Shown: positions 32,385 to 40,561, numbered from the stretch's first letter. The stretch is 50,525 bases of DNA from Lachnospiraceae bacterium UBA3273 (GCA_002362385.1 DEUB01000072.1:1-50525), one strand, 5' to 3'. Program-made: numbers and translations. The notes: a model not told the origin generated them from the sequence alone.

Positions 32385-32413
32385 ATTCTATCATAAGAGA
32401 TTTTCAAAGTCAA
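32385..32413 (-). promoter_or_regulatory. Sigma-A promoter of the minus-strand MATE gene
   Basis: On the minus strand TTGACT (32408-32413), 17-nt spacer, TAGAAT (32385-32390). It implies a leader RNA of about 135 nt before the MATE start codon. Confidence 0.7.
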
Positions 32414-32515
32414 CGGAATTGCAACGGTATCTGGAATTGCAGCAGTATCCGTTTTGTACTACTGCATTTCTTTGTCATTGTAATTTTCTATCATACCTAT
32501 CCTTCAATTCCTACC

Positions 32516-32544
32516 TTGACAATATGAATTAAAAGCTGTATTCT
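32516..32544 (+). promoter_or_regulatory. Sigma-A promoter of the cysteine desulfurase gene
   Basis: TTGACA (32516-32521), 17-nt spacer, TATTCT (32539-32544). Confidence 0.85.
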
Positions 32545-32551
32545 AATATCA

Positions 32552-32570
32552 TAGTAAAATACTAGGAGAT
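32552..32570. promoter_or_regulatory. Candidate Rrf2 operator (sulfur motif) at the desulfurase gene
   Basis: TAGTAAAATACTAGGAGAT, beginning 7 nt after the -10. It matches the cysK site at 15 of 19 positions and contains a perfect TAGTA-AAA-TACTA palindrome. Confidence 0.6.
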
Positions 32571-32660
32571 GGAAACATCTTTATAAAAATGTCCGGCAAT
32601 TACAAATTACCCATTACGCCGTTTTGTAATTGCTGCCAAAGAAAGGAAGAGGAGGCTGCA

Positions 32661-33845
32661 ATGAACCAACCGATTTATTTAGATAATGCGGCAACCACCC
32701 GGGTTTATCCTGAAGTAGTGGATGCCATGAGTCCGTATTTTACGGAATATTTTGGGAATCCGTCATCTGTTTACAGCTTTGCGGGAAAGGCAAAGGAGGC
32801 TGTGGACAAGGCAAGAGCGATACTGGCGAAAGGGATCCATGCCAGGCCGGAAGAGATTTATTTTACCGCAGGAGGAAGCGAGTCCGATAACTGGGCGTTA
32901 AAAGCAGCGGCGGAAGCCTATGGGGATAAGGGAAAGCATATCATTACTTCTAAGATCGAGCACCATGCCATTCTCCATACCTGTGAATATCTGGAGAAAA
33001 AGGGATATGAAATAACCTATCTGGATGTAGATGAAAAGGGAAGCATCGATTTAGAGGGTTTGAAAAGGGCAATCCGCCCAGATACGATCCTGGTTTCCGT
33101 TATGACGGCAAATAATGAGATCGGGACCATTGAGCCTATAGAACAGATCGGCGCCATTACGAGAGAACACAGTATTTTATTCCATACGGATGCGGTACAG
33201 GCATTCGGGCATATTCCCATGGATGTGGACGCCATGAACATTGACATGTTGAGCGCCAGCGCCCATAAGATAAACGGGCCGAAAGGGGTGGGCTTTTTGT
33301 ATATCCGCAAAGGTGTTAAGATCCGCTCCTTCATCCACGGAGGGGCGCAGGAGCGGCAGAGAAGGGCAGGGACCCTCAATGTCCCGGGAATCGCAGGCTT
33401 TGGAAAGGCGGCACAGCTGGCATTTGACCATATGGAAGAGCATGCCGCATACGAGGTAAAGCTCCGCGATCATCTTATAGAAAAGGTTTTGGAAGAAATT
33501 CCCTATTCGCGCTTAAACGGGGAACGGCATAAAAGGCTGCCGGGCAATGCCAATTTCTGCTTCCGCTTTATTGAAGGGGAATCCATGCTGATCTGGCTGG
33601 ACAGACAGGGGATCTGCGCTTCCAGCGGTTCGGCATGTACTTCGGGCTCCCTGGATCCGTCCCACGTGCTTTTGGCAATCGGGCTTCCCCATGAGATCGC
33701 CCACGGTTCCCTGCGGCTTACCCTGTCCCATGAAAATACCAAAGAGGAAATTGACTATACGGTAAAGCAGCTGAAAGGAATCATTGAGCGGCTGCGGAAT
33801 ATGTCCCCTTTGTGGGAGGATTTTGTGAAAAACGGCGATGCATAA
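32661..33845 (+). CDS. nifS: Cysteine desulfurase, NifS/IscS type
   Basis: PLP enzyme that removes sulfur from cysteine as an enzyme persulfide for Fe-S clusters and tRNA thiolation. IYLDNAATTRVYPEV at the start, HHAILHTCEYL, the Schiff-base Lys203 in SASAHKINGPKG, RRAGTLNVPGIAG, and the catalytic loop Cys326 in SSGSACTSGSLDPSH. 394 residues fits. The ATG at 32661 has GGAGG 5 nt upstream; an in-frame ATG at 32589 has no site. It precedes iscU by 35 bp. Own promoter and sulfur motif. The tRNA thiolase mnmA, a likely sulfur acceptor, is elsewhere in the window. Confidence 0.95.
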   Translation: MNQPIYLDNAATTRVYPEVVDAMSPYFTEYFGNPSSVYSFAGKAKEAVDKARAILAKGIHARPEEIYFTAGGSESDNWALKAAAEAYGDKGKHIITSKIEHHAILHTCEYLEKKGYEITYLDVDEKGSIDLEGLKRAIRPDTILVSVMTANNEIGTIEPIEQIGAITREHSILFHTDAVQAFGHIPMDVDAMNIDMLSASAHKINGPKGVGFLYIRKGVKIRSFIHGGAQERQRRAGTLNVPGIAGFGKAAQLAFDHMEEHAAYEVKLRDHLIEKVLEEIPYSRLNGERHKRLPGNANFCFRFIEGESMLIWLDRQGICASSGSACTSGSLDPSHVLLAIGLPHEIAHGSLRLTLSHENTKEEIDYTVKQLKGIIERLRNMSPLWEDFVKNGDA

Positions 33846-33880
33846 AAGCCGGTCTGAAAAAAACAAGGAGGGAAAACAAT

Positions 33881-34324
33881 ATGTACAGTGAAAAGGTTAT
33901 GGATCATTTTACCAATCCCCGCAACGTAGGGGAAATAGAGAATCCTGACGGCGTAGGTACCGTAGGGAATGCAAAGTGCGGCGACATTATGCGTATGTAT
34001 CTGGATATAGATGAAAACGGGGTCATACAGGAGGCGCGTTTTAAAACCTTTGGCTGCGGGGCAGCAGTTGCAACCAGCAGTATGGCAACGGAATTAGTAA
34101 AAGGGAAAACCGTGGAGGAGGCCCTGCAGGTAACGAATAAAGCGGTTCTGGAAGCCTTGGACGGTTTGCCGCCCGTAAAGGTGCATTGTTCCCTGCTGGC
34201 GGAAGAGGCCATTCATGCGGCGCTCTGGGATTACGCAAAAAGGCATCACATAGAAATCGAGGGGCTGGAAAAGCCGGTCAATGATATAGGGGAGAAGGAA
34301 GAGGCCGTAGAAGAGGACTATTAA
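33881..34324 (+). CDS. iscU: Fe-S cluster assembly scaffold, IscU/NifU N-terminal type
   Basis: Scaffold on which [2Fe-2S] and [4Fe-4S] clusters are built. The three Cys ligands are Cys33 (NAKCGDIM), Cys59 (KTFGCGAAVATSS) and Cys103 (VKVHCSLLAEEAI); the conserved Asp after the first Cys is present. The N-terminus MYSEKVMDHFTNPRNVGEIE is classic. An acidic tail of about 20 residues follows the domain. 147 residues, without the C-terminal domains of full NifU. AAGGAGGG precedes ATG 33881. It pairs with the upstream desulfurase in one transcript; no hscA, hscB or fdx gene follows. Confidence 0.95.
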   Translation: MYSEKVMDHFTNPRNVGEIENPDGVGTVGNAKCGDIMRMYLDIDENGVIQEARFKTFGCGAAVATSSMATELVKGKTVEEALQVTNKAVLEALDGLPPVKVHCSLLAEEAIHAALWDYAKRHHIEIEGLEKPVNDIGEKEEAVEEDY

Positions 34325-34391
34325 GAGAGGAGCCGCCTTTCAAAAGAATGGATATAGGAAAAAGCTATAACAAGGTCTTGGCTTTCTGTAT

Positions 34392-34420
34392 TAGACAGTA
34401 TATAAAAACCGTGCTATGAT
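34392..34420 (+). promoter_or_regulatory. Sigma-A promoter of metY
   Basis: TAGACA (34392-34397), 17-nt spacer, TATGAT (34415-34420): one mismatch in each hexamer. A small GCGGC/GCCGC hairpin lies between it and the start codon. Confidence 0.65.
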
Positions 34421-34424
34421 TTCA

Positions 34425-34443
34425 TTGTAAACAGGTAGGAATT
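34425..34443. promoter_or_regulatory. Candidate Rrf2 operator (sulfur motif) at metY
   Basis: TTGTAAACAGGTAGGAATT, beginning 4 nt after the -10; 15 of 19 positions match the cysK site, including the full TAGGAATT half. Confidence 0.55.
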
Positions 34444-34514
34444 AAAAAGAAAATGAAATCAAAATTCCCAAAATAAAAAAGGCGGCAGGAGAAGCCGCAG
34501 GAAAGAGGCATAAA

Positions 34515-35822
34515 ATGAGCAAGAAAGCATATGGAGAAAGAAACTTAAAATTTGAAACATTACAGCTGCACGTAGGACAGGAGCAGCCGGACCCGGTTAC
34601 GGATGCAAGGGCGGTGCCTATCTACCAGACCTCATCCTATGTATTTAAAAACAGCGACCATGCTGCCGCAAGATTTAACTTAAGCGATGCGGGCAATATT
34701 TACGGAAGGCTTACCAATCCTACGGAGGACGTGTTTGAAAAAAGGATCGCAGCTTTAGAAGGCGGCGTGGCGGCTTTAGCGGTTGCCTCAGGAGCTGCGG
34801 CAATTTCCTACACCATTCAGAATCTGGCGCATAACGGAGAACATATCGTGGCGGCAAAAAACATTTATGGCGGTACATACAATCTGCTGGCCCATACGCT
34901 GATAGAGTATGGCATCTCCACGACCTTTGTTGATATTTTCAACGAGGAAGAGGTGGAAAACGCCATAAAGGATAACACAAAAGCAATTTTTATTGAGACT
35001 CTGGGAAATCCCCATTCGGATGTAGTGGATATCGAAAAAATTGCAAAGATTGCCCATTCGCATAAAATTCCCCTGGTTGTTGATAACACCTTTGCCACTC
35101 CTTATCTGGTACGCCCCATTGAATACGGCGCGGATATTGTGGTACATTCTGCCACCAAGTTTATCGGCGGGCACGGAACCACCATTGGCGGTGTTATCAT
35201 TGACAGCGGGAAGTTTGACTGGGAAGGAAGCGGGAAATTCCCTTCCTTAACAGAGCCCAATCCCAGCTATCATGGCGTCAGCTTTACCAAGGCGGTAGGC
35301 GCGGCGGCATTCGTGACTAAAATACGCGCCATTCTTTTAAGGGATACCGGGGCAACCCTTTCGCCCTTCCATGCTTTTCTGTTTTTACAGGGACTGGAAA
35401 CCTTATCCTTAAGGGTGGAAAGACATGTGGAGAACGCTTTGAAGGTGGTCGATTATTTAAAGAACCATCCCCAGGTAGAAGCGGTCCATCATCCTGCAGT
35501 CACTTTGGATCCATCCCAGAAGGCATTGTATGCAAAATATTTCCCGAAGGGCGGCGGTTCTATCTTTACCTTTGAGATCAAGGGAGACGACAGGAAAGCA
35601 AAAGACTTTATCGACAATCTGGAACTGTTTTCCCTTCTGGCAAATGTTGCGGACGTAAAATCACTGGTTATCCATCCTGCTTCCACCACCCATTCCCAGC
35701 TGAATGAGGAGGAACTGGCTGACCAGGGACTGAAGCCCAATACCATCCGTTTATCCATCGGGACGGAAAATATTGACGATATTATCGAGGACCTGGAGGA
35801 AGCATTCAAAGCGGTAAAATAG
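34515..35822 (+). CDS. metY: O-acetylhomoserine sulfhydrylase MetY
   Basis: PLP enzyme of the Cys/Met metabolism family that makes homocysteine from O-acetylhomoserine and sulfide (some also accept O-acetylserine). N-terminal FETLQLHVGQEQPDPVTDA, the YGRLTNPTEDVFEKRIAALE segment, active-site Lys215 in VVHSATKFIGGHGTT, and C-terminal LRLSIGTENIDDII-like close. 435 residues is the MetY length, distinctly longer than MetB/MetC. It has its own promoter with the sulfur motif. No SAM riboswitch or T-box is seen in the 90-nt leader. An AT-only 20-bp palindrome (35824-35843) follows the stop codon. Confidence 0.94.
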   Translation: MSKKAYGERNLKFETLQLHVGQEQPDPVTDARAVPIYQTSSYVFKNSDHAAARFNLSDAGNIYGRLTNPTEDVFEKRIAALEGGVAALAVASGAAAISYTIQNLAHNGEHIVAAKNIYGGTYNLLAHTLIEYGISTTFVDIFNEEEVENAIKDNTKAIFIETLGNPHSDVVDIEKIAKIAHSHKIPLVVDNTFATPYLVRPIEYGADIVVHSATKFIGGHGTTIGGVIIDSGKFDWEGSGKFPSLTEPNPSYHGVSFTKAVGAAAFVTKIRAILLRDTGATLSPFHAFLFLQGLETLSLRVERHVENALKVVDYLKNHPQVEAVHHPAVTLDPSQKALYAKYFPKGGGSIFTFEIKGDDRKAKDFIDNLELFSLLANVADVKSLVIHPASTTHSQLNEEELADQGLKPNTIRLSIGTENIDDIIEDLEEAFKAVK

Positions 35823-35856
35823 TGAAATTTTTTAAAAAATTTCCGGGTTAAATTTC

Positions 35857-35885
35857 TTGAAATCAGGAAAAAAAAGCTGTATAAT
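35857..35885 (+). promoter_or_regulatory. Sigma-A promoter of the riboswitch-MATE unit
   Basis: TTGAAA (35857-35862), 17-nt spacer, TATAAT (35880-35885). Transcription should start near 35892, right at the first base of the structured leader. Confidence 0.85.
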
Positions 35886-35892
35886 AATCAAG

Positions 35893-36022
35893 GCGTGTGG
35901 CAGAACTGCGTAAATCCAGTTATTTGCCACATGTTTTGTTTTCAGCTATAAAAATTAAATTTGAATTCAGCGTGTAGCCTTTGGCGTAAGTCCAGCAGCC
36001 GGAGATTACAGGCTGTTTTTTA
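35893..36022 (+). promoter_or_regulatory. Leader RNA with two related hairpin units and terminator; candidate guanidine-IV (mepA) riboswitch
   Basis: Unit 1 (35893-35930) folds as TGTGGCA/TGCCACA closing an AACTG/CAGTT stem with loop CGTAAATC. Unit 2 (35970-36000) repeats the same conserved words: GCGTGTAGC versus GCGTGTGGC, and GGCGTAAGTCCAG versus TGCGTAAATCCAG. An intrinsic terminator follows: CAGCC (35996-36000) with GGCTG (36011-36015), then six T. GGCT can instead pair with AGCC of unit 2 (35976-35979), giving a mutually exclusive antiterminator. The position, before a MATE gene in a Clostridia-type genome, fits the guanidine-IV class; I could not check the class consensus. Confidence 0.6.
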
Positions 36023-36040
36023 TTTGGAAGGAGAAGAAAC

Positions 36041-37453
36041 ATGGAAACAATAAGCAATTCATTTTTAGTAAAAGACCCGGTAGGGAAGCTGATGAGGAAA
36101 TATGCGGTTCCCTGCATTATTTCCCTCCTCGTGGGAGCTTTGTATAATATCGTCGACCAGATATTTATTGCCAATGCGTCTTATCTCGGATCCTATGGGA
36201 ATGCGGCAAATACGGTAGTGTTCCCCTTAACGGTGGTGGCCCTGGCCATAGCGGTTATGGCAGGCGACGGGTGCTGCGCCTTTGTAAGCCTTTCCCTTGG
36301 GAAAAAGGAGCCGGAAAATGCAAGTAAGAGCATGGGAAATTCCATATTGCTTACGGTGCTGTTCAGCCTTGTGCTGTGTGGGATCTACCTGATATTTGGC
36401 GATCAGATCATTGCAATGTTCGGGGGAACGGTCAATGAGGAGACATTCCGCCATTCCAGGGAATACTTTTTCTGGATTTCTTTGGGGATCCCGTTCTATA
36501 TGTTCGGCCAGGCGATGAATCCGGTAATCCGTGCGGACGGAAGCCCGAAGTTTGCCATGGCAGCCACGTTGACAGGAGCCGTCATCAATATCATACTTGA
36601 CCCGGTTTTTATCTTTGCATTTAAATTGGGAATGATGGGTGCGGCAGTCGCAACGGTCATCGGCCAGATCGCCACAGCCCTTTTGTCGATATGGTATCTG
36701 CTGCATACCAAAGTTGTAAAGCTGTCGGGAAAAGATTTTAAATTAAAGGGAGAGATTGTAAGAAGGACTCTGGTCCTTGGTATCTGCAGCTTTTTGTCAC
36801 AGATATCCCTTGTTGCGGCAATGGCGGCTATTAATAACATGATCAGGAAGTACGGGGCTTTGGATGAGATTTTCGGCCGGGAGCAGTATGCCCAGATCCC
36901 CATGGCCGTAGTCGGTATTGTCATGAAGTTTTTCCAGATCGTCATTTCCATTGTAGTCGGTATGGCGGCAGGCTGTATCCCCATCGTAGGGTACAACATG
37001 GGAGCCGGATTAAACAGGCGTGTACAGGATATTTTTACAAAGCTGCTGGCGGCAGAGGCTGTTGTAGGGGGGGTATCCCTTGTGATCGTAGAATTTTTCC
37101 CGGTGGGACTAATCAATATTTTCGGGGCGGCCAATGAAAGCGTTTATTATACGGACTTTGCCATCCGGGCTTTCCGGATCTATCTCTGCATGATAGTGTT
37201 TGCCTGTGTGAATAAGGCGGCATTTATCTTCCTGCAGGCCATGGGAAAGGCGGTTGCGTCCACAATGCTCTCCATGGTCAGGGAGATCATATTCGGTGTG
37301 GGATTTGCGCTCCTTCTGCCCAGATTTTATGGATTGGACGGCGTTTTGTATTCGATGCCGGTATCGGATATCTTAACATTTATCGTATCCGCCGTTATTA
37401 TTGTCTCCACCTATAAACAGTTAAGAGGCACGGAGGCTACAGCAGATATTTAA
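36041..37453 (+). CDS. MATE-family exporter, MepA-like (second)
   Basis: A 470-residue, 12-helix MATE antiporter: RKYAVPCIISLLVGALYNIV, then DQIFIANASYLGSYGNAANT, AGDGCCAFVSLSLGKKEPEN, NPVIRADGSPKFAMAATLTG, and second-half NMGAGLNRRVQDIFTKLLAA. The length and these segments place it in the MepA branch, unlike the shorter MATE 4 kb upstream. It is under the leader RNA described before it; if that is a guanidine riboswitch the cargo may be guanidinium or a related cation. GGAGAAG precedes the ATG. Its 3' end overlaps the convergent TauE-type gene by 17 bp. Confidence 0.92.
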   Translation: METISNSFLVKDPVGKLMRKYAVPCIISLLVGALYNIVDQIFIANASYLGSYGNAANTVVFPLTVVALAIAVMAGDGCCAFVSLSLGKKEPENASKSMGNSILLTVLFSLVLCGIYLIFGDQIIAMFGGTVNEETFRHSREYFFWISLGIPFYMFGQAMNPVIRADGSPKFAMAATLTGAVINIILDPVFIFAFKLGMMGAAVATVIGQIATALLSIWYLLHTKVVKLSGKDFKLKGEIVRRTLVLGICSFLSQISLVAAMAAINNMIRKYGALDEIFGREQYAQIPMAVVGIVMKFFQIVISIVVGMAAGCIPIVGYNMGAGLNRRVQDIFTKLLAAEAVVGGVSLVIVEFFPVGLINIFGAANESVYYTDFAIRAFRIYLCMIVFACVNKAAFIFLQAMGKAVASTMLSMVREIIFGVGFALLLPRFYGLDGVLYSMPVSDILTFIVSAVIIVSTYKQLRGTEATADI

Positions 37454-38207
37454 CAATTATAATAGCGGCGCCAAGAACTGCAAGGACAACGCCTGTGGCC
37501 CTGTTGAGGACCACGGCGCTGGCCTTATTGGCAAACAGTGCGGCAATGCGCGCCCACAGCAGGGTGGACAGGACGCAGAATACCAGACACCAGATATCGG
37601 GCATGCCGTCAATGGCAAAATGGCTGACGGAGCCGGTAAGGGCGGTAAAGGTCATGATGAATACGCTGGTCCCTACAGCGGTTTTTAATTCGTAACCGAG
37701 AACGCTTGTAAGGATCAAAAGCATCATCATACCGCCGCCTGCGCCGACAAAGCCGCAGATAAAGCCGATAAGTACGCCGCAGATAACCGACTGGATAAAC
37801 CGCTTTTTGGCATCTGTGGCCGCCATGGTCTCTTTTGTGGTCATAACGGGCTTTACAATGAATTTGATACCCAAAAAGAAGGTCATGATAACGGAAAAGC
37901 TGCCCATGGTGGAGTTTGGCAGAAGGCTTGCGATATAACTGCCGATCATGGTAAAGCATAAAACGGAAATCATCATGACGATGCCGTTTTTAATATCCAG
38001 GTTTTTGTTTTTCCCATAGGTGTATGCGCTGACCGCACTGGCTAAAACATCGCTTGCCAGGGCAATTCCCACGGCTTCGTATGCAGGCATTCCAAGGAAT
38101 GTGATAAGCATGGGGCTGATGACCGCCGCGGCGCTCATTCCCGCAAATCCCGTTCCTAATCCCGCGCCGATTCCGGCAATAAAACAAATGATAAATTTTA
38201 AAAGCAT
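37437..38207 (-). CDS. TauE/SafE-family sulfite/anion exporter
   Basis: A 256-residue membrane protein of the TauE/SafE (COG0730) family with about eight helices in two homologous halves: FIAGIGAGLGTGFAGMSAAA in the first and GFICGFVGAGGGMMMLLILT in the second, both Gly-rich signature segments. Members export sulfite, sulfoacetate or related organosulfur anions, but most are unassigned. The proximity to metY and the Fe-S genes makes a sulfur substrate attractive, without proof. ATG 38207 is used, with AAAGGAGA about 11 nt upstream; an in-frame ATG at 38261 would add a polar stretch before the first helix. Confidence 0.85.
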   Translation of the reverse strand: MLLKFIICFIAGIGAGLGTGFAGMSAAAVISPMLITFLGMPAYEAVGIALASDVLASAVSAYTYGKNKNLDIKNGIVMMISVLCFTMIGSYIASLLPNSTMGSFSVIMTFFLGIKFIVKPVMTTKETMAATDAKKRFIQSVICGVLIGFICGFVGAGGGMMMLLILTSVLGYELKTAVGTSVFIMTFTALTGSVSHFAIDGMPDIWCLVFCVLSTLLWARIAALFANKASAVVLNRATGVVLAVLGAAIIIVKYLL

Positions 38208-38421
38208 ATCAGAATCCGTCTCCTTTGTCCATGCTGGCAGGGAACCTTCGCCTGTAGACATGTTTTCTCATATAAAAGACAATTATAGCACTCTCTTTTC
38301 CGATTCTCTATTAAAATTTTATAAAATTCCCGGGCAAAATATCTGTTTTTTTGTTGTATCTTTTCCTTTTACACGTTAAAATAATAAATTAGTAAATATT
38401 TTGAAATGAGGTAAGGAAGAT

Positions 38422-39957
38422 ATGATGGATGGTTCATTTTTTGTGGGGACATGGTGGTCCCTCGTTCCGCCGCTTTTAGCGATCATACTGGCGCTGATTA
38501 CAAAAGAAGTGTACAGTTCGCTGTTTATCGGTGTGGCGGTAGGCGCTTTGATGTATACGGGGTTTCATCCCTGGAATGCCTTTGTGGCGTTTTTCGATAT
38601 CATGAAGGACAGCATGAATCTGAATATTCTGATTTTTGACGTTCTCTTAGGCATGATCATTGTACTGATGGCGAAATCCGGCGGTTCCGGCGCATACGGA
38701 AGATGGGCGGGAACGAAGATCAAATCAAAGAAAAGCGCGCTGTTGGCGACAACGGGTCTTGGCGTATTGATCTTTGTGGATGATTACTTTAACTGCCTGA
38801 CGGTAGGCTCCGTTATGCGTCCCGTAACAGACCGTTTTAAGGTGTCGAGGGCAAAGTTAGCCTATATCATTGATGCGACGGCGGCCCCTGTCTGTATTAT
38901 CGCACCCATTTCCAGCTGGGCGGCGGCAGTCAACTCCTATGTGCCGGAGGATGCGGGCATTACGGGATTCCAGCTGTTTTTGCGGACCATTCCCTACAAC
39001 CTGTACGCATTGCTTACCATTGCCATGGTGTTGTACATTATCATAACGGGATTTGATTTCGGATTGATGAAAAAGCATGAGGATAATGCGGCAAGAGGGG
39101 ATCTGTTTACAAGCGGTAAGGAAGAATTTGACCAGGTTAAGCAGGAGGACAACGGATCTAAGGGACATGTTATGGATCTGGTCCTTCCGGTGGCGGTTTT
39201 GATCGTTACGGCGGTGGGAGCCATGATCTATACAGGATTTTCAGGCGGCGCAACGGACATCATTACGGCATTTGCGGGATGTGATGCAGAGACAAGCCTG
39301 ATTTTTTCAACGTTGATCACGGTCATTTTTATGTTTGTCCTGTATCTGCCCAGAAAGGTCATTACCTTTAAGGGCTTTATGGACAGTCTGGCGGAAGGCT
39401 TTAAATTGATGGTACCGGCTGTTACGATCCTGATTTTTGCATGGTCCTTAAAGGGGATAGGCGACGCTTTGGGAATTGCAGCCTTTGTTGAGGGCGTGGT
39501 AGGAAACAATGCTTCCGCAAGCGTTATCATACCGGCAATTATGTTTGCCATTGGAATTTTCCTTGCTTTCTCAACGGGAACCAGCTGGGGAACCTTTGCG
39601 ATTCTTGTGCCCATTGTAGTAGCCATGTTCTCCTCGGCGGATAATCTGGAAATGATGATCATTTCCGTATCGGCGGTTCTGGCAGGCGCTGTCTGCGGCG
39701 ACCACGTATCGCCCATTTCCGATACCACGGTCATGTCCTCGGCAGGGGCCCAGAGCAATCATATTAACCACGTATCCACCCAGATGCAGTATGCTGCGGT
39801 CGTGGCGGCTGTATGCTTTGTAGGGTATATTTTTGCCGGTCTCATAAAAATATGGTGGATCGTCCTCTTGATCAGCCTGGCAATGCTTTTGGGCGTGCTT
39901 ACCCTTATGCGCCACTTCAGTAAAGGCAAAGAGGTAAAGGCGAAGAGCAATGGTTAA
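38422..39957 (+). CDS. NhaC-family Na+/H+ antiporter
   Basis: A 511-residue antiporter with about 11-12 helices. Family landmarks: SLVPPLLAIILALITKEVYS at the N-terminus, FVDDYFNCLTVGSVMRPVTD, ATAAPVCIIAPISSWAA, FSTGTSWGTFAILVPI, and GAVCGDHVSPISDTTVMSSA with its Asp residues in the membrane. NhaC/MleN-type proteins exchange Na+ for H+ or couple to malate/lactate exchange, in the inner membrane. Two adjacent ATGs (38422, 38425) are possible. The last 8 bp overlap the C39-like peptidase gene, implying translational coupling. Confidence 0.9.
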   Translation: MMDGSFFVGTWWSLVPPLLAIILALITKEVYSSLFIGVAVGALMYTGFHPWNAFVAFFDIMKDSMNLNILIFDVLLGMIIVLMAKSGGSGAYGRWAGTKIKSKKSALLATTGLGVLIFVDDYFNCLTVGSVMRPVTDRFKVSRAKLAYIIDATAAPVCIIAPISSWAAAVNSYVPEDAGITGFQLFLRTIPYNLYALLTIAMVLYIIITGFDFGLMKKHEDNAARGDLFTSGKEEFDQVKQEDNGSKGHVMDLVLPVAVLIVTAVGAMIYTGFSGGATDIITAFAGCDAETSLIFSTLITVIFMFVLYLPRKVITFKGFMDSLAEGFKLMVPAVTILIFAWSLKGIGDALGIAAFVEGVVGNNASASVIIPAIMFAIGIFLAFSTGTSWGTFAILVPIVVAMFSSADNLEMMIISVSAVLAGAVCGDHVSPISDTTVMSSAGAQSNHINHVSTQMQYAAVVAAVCFVGYIFAGLIKIWWIVLLISLAMLLGVLTLMRHFSKGKEVKAKSNG

Positions 39958-40561
39958 GTTAGAGGCGCCTTATATCGACCAGAGCGTGAAATATCCCACA
40001 GGCTGCGAGAGCGTCAGTACGGTCATGCTTCTTCAGTATCTGGGGTATTCCCTGACGGTGGATGAATTTATAGAGAAGTATCTGGAACGAAGGGATTTTG
40101 AGGAGAGGGACGGACAGCTGTACGGGCCCTCCCCTGATGAATATTTCTGCGGCAGTCCCTATGATGAAAATTCCTTCGGCTGTTATGCGCCTGTTATCTG
40201 TAGGGCCTTGGAAAAAGCGGCGGGGGATAAATACCGGATCATAAACGAGACGGGAACTTCCATGGAAGAACTGCTTACGAATTATATCGATAAGGGAACG
40301 CCTGTTATCTTTTGGGCGTGTATCAATATGAGGGAACCTGTTGTGGGGCCGGAGTGGAAACTTATTGACAGAGACGAAACCTTTACCTGGATATCCAACG
40401 AGCATTGCATGCTCCTTGTAGGATATGATGACGAGTGTTATTATTTTAATGATCCTTATGAAAACAACGGCGTGGTCCCTTATGAAAAGAAATTGGTAGA
40501 GGAACGGCACAGGGCGCAGAAAAGCATGGCTGTGGGCGTGAAGGAAAAATTACGAGTATAA
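39950..40561 (+). CDS. C39-like papain-fold peptidase
   Basis: A 203-residue protein of the Peptidase_C39_2 (C39-like, papain-fold) family. Likely catalytic Cys19 in YPTGCESVS, His152 in NEHCMLLVGYD and Asp168 in YYFNDPY; Gln11 in IDQSV could be the oxyanion residue. No signal peptide or transmembrane segment is seen, so it would act in the cytosol unless exported by another route; several homologues are secreted. It overlaps the NhaC gene by 8 bp. The substrate is unknown, and a non-proteolytic role is possible. Confidence 0.82.
   Translation: MVKLEAPYIDQSVKYPTGCESVSTVMLLQYLGYSLTVDEFIEKYLERRDFEERDGQLYGPSPDEYFCGSPYDENSFGCYAPVICRALEKAAGDKYRIINETGTSMEELLTNYIDKGTPVIFWACINMREPVVGPEWKLIDRDETFTWISNEHCMLLVGYDDECYYFNDPYENNGVVPYEKKLVEERHRAQKSMAVGVKEKLRV

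Noticed and set aside
34421..34514. SAM riboswitch or T-box before metY
   Set aside because: The leader is only about 90 nt, with one small GCGGC/GCCGC hairpin, no terminator and none of the conserved words of either class.
36496..37134. A 212-codon antisense open frame inside the second MATE gene
   Set aside because: It lies wholly opposite a clearly conserved MATE gene, has no ribosome site and a composition typical of antisense readings.
39228..39758. A 176-codon antisense open frame inside the NhaC gene
   Set aside because: Shadow of the sense codon pattern; no domain or start signal.
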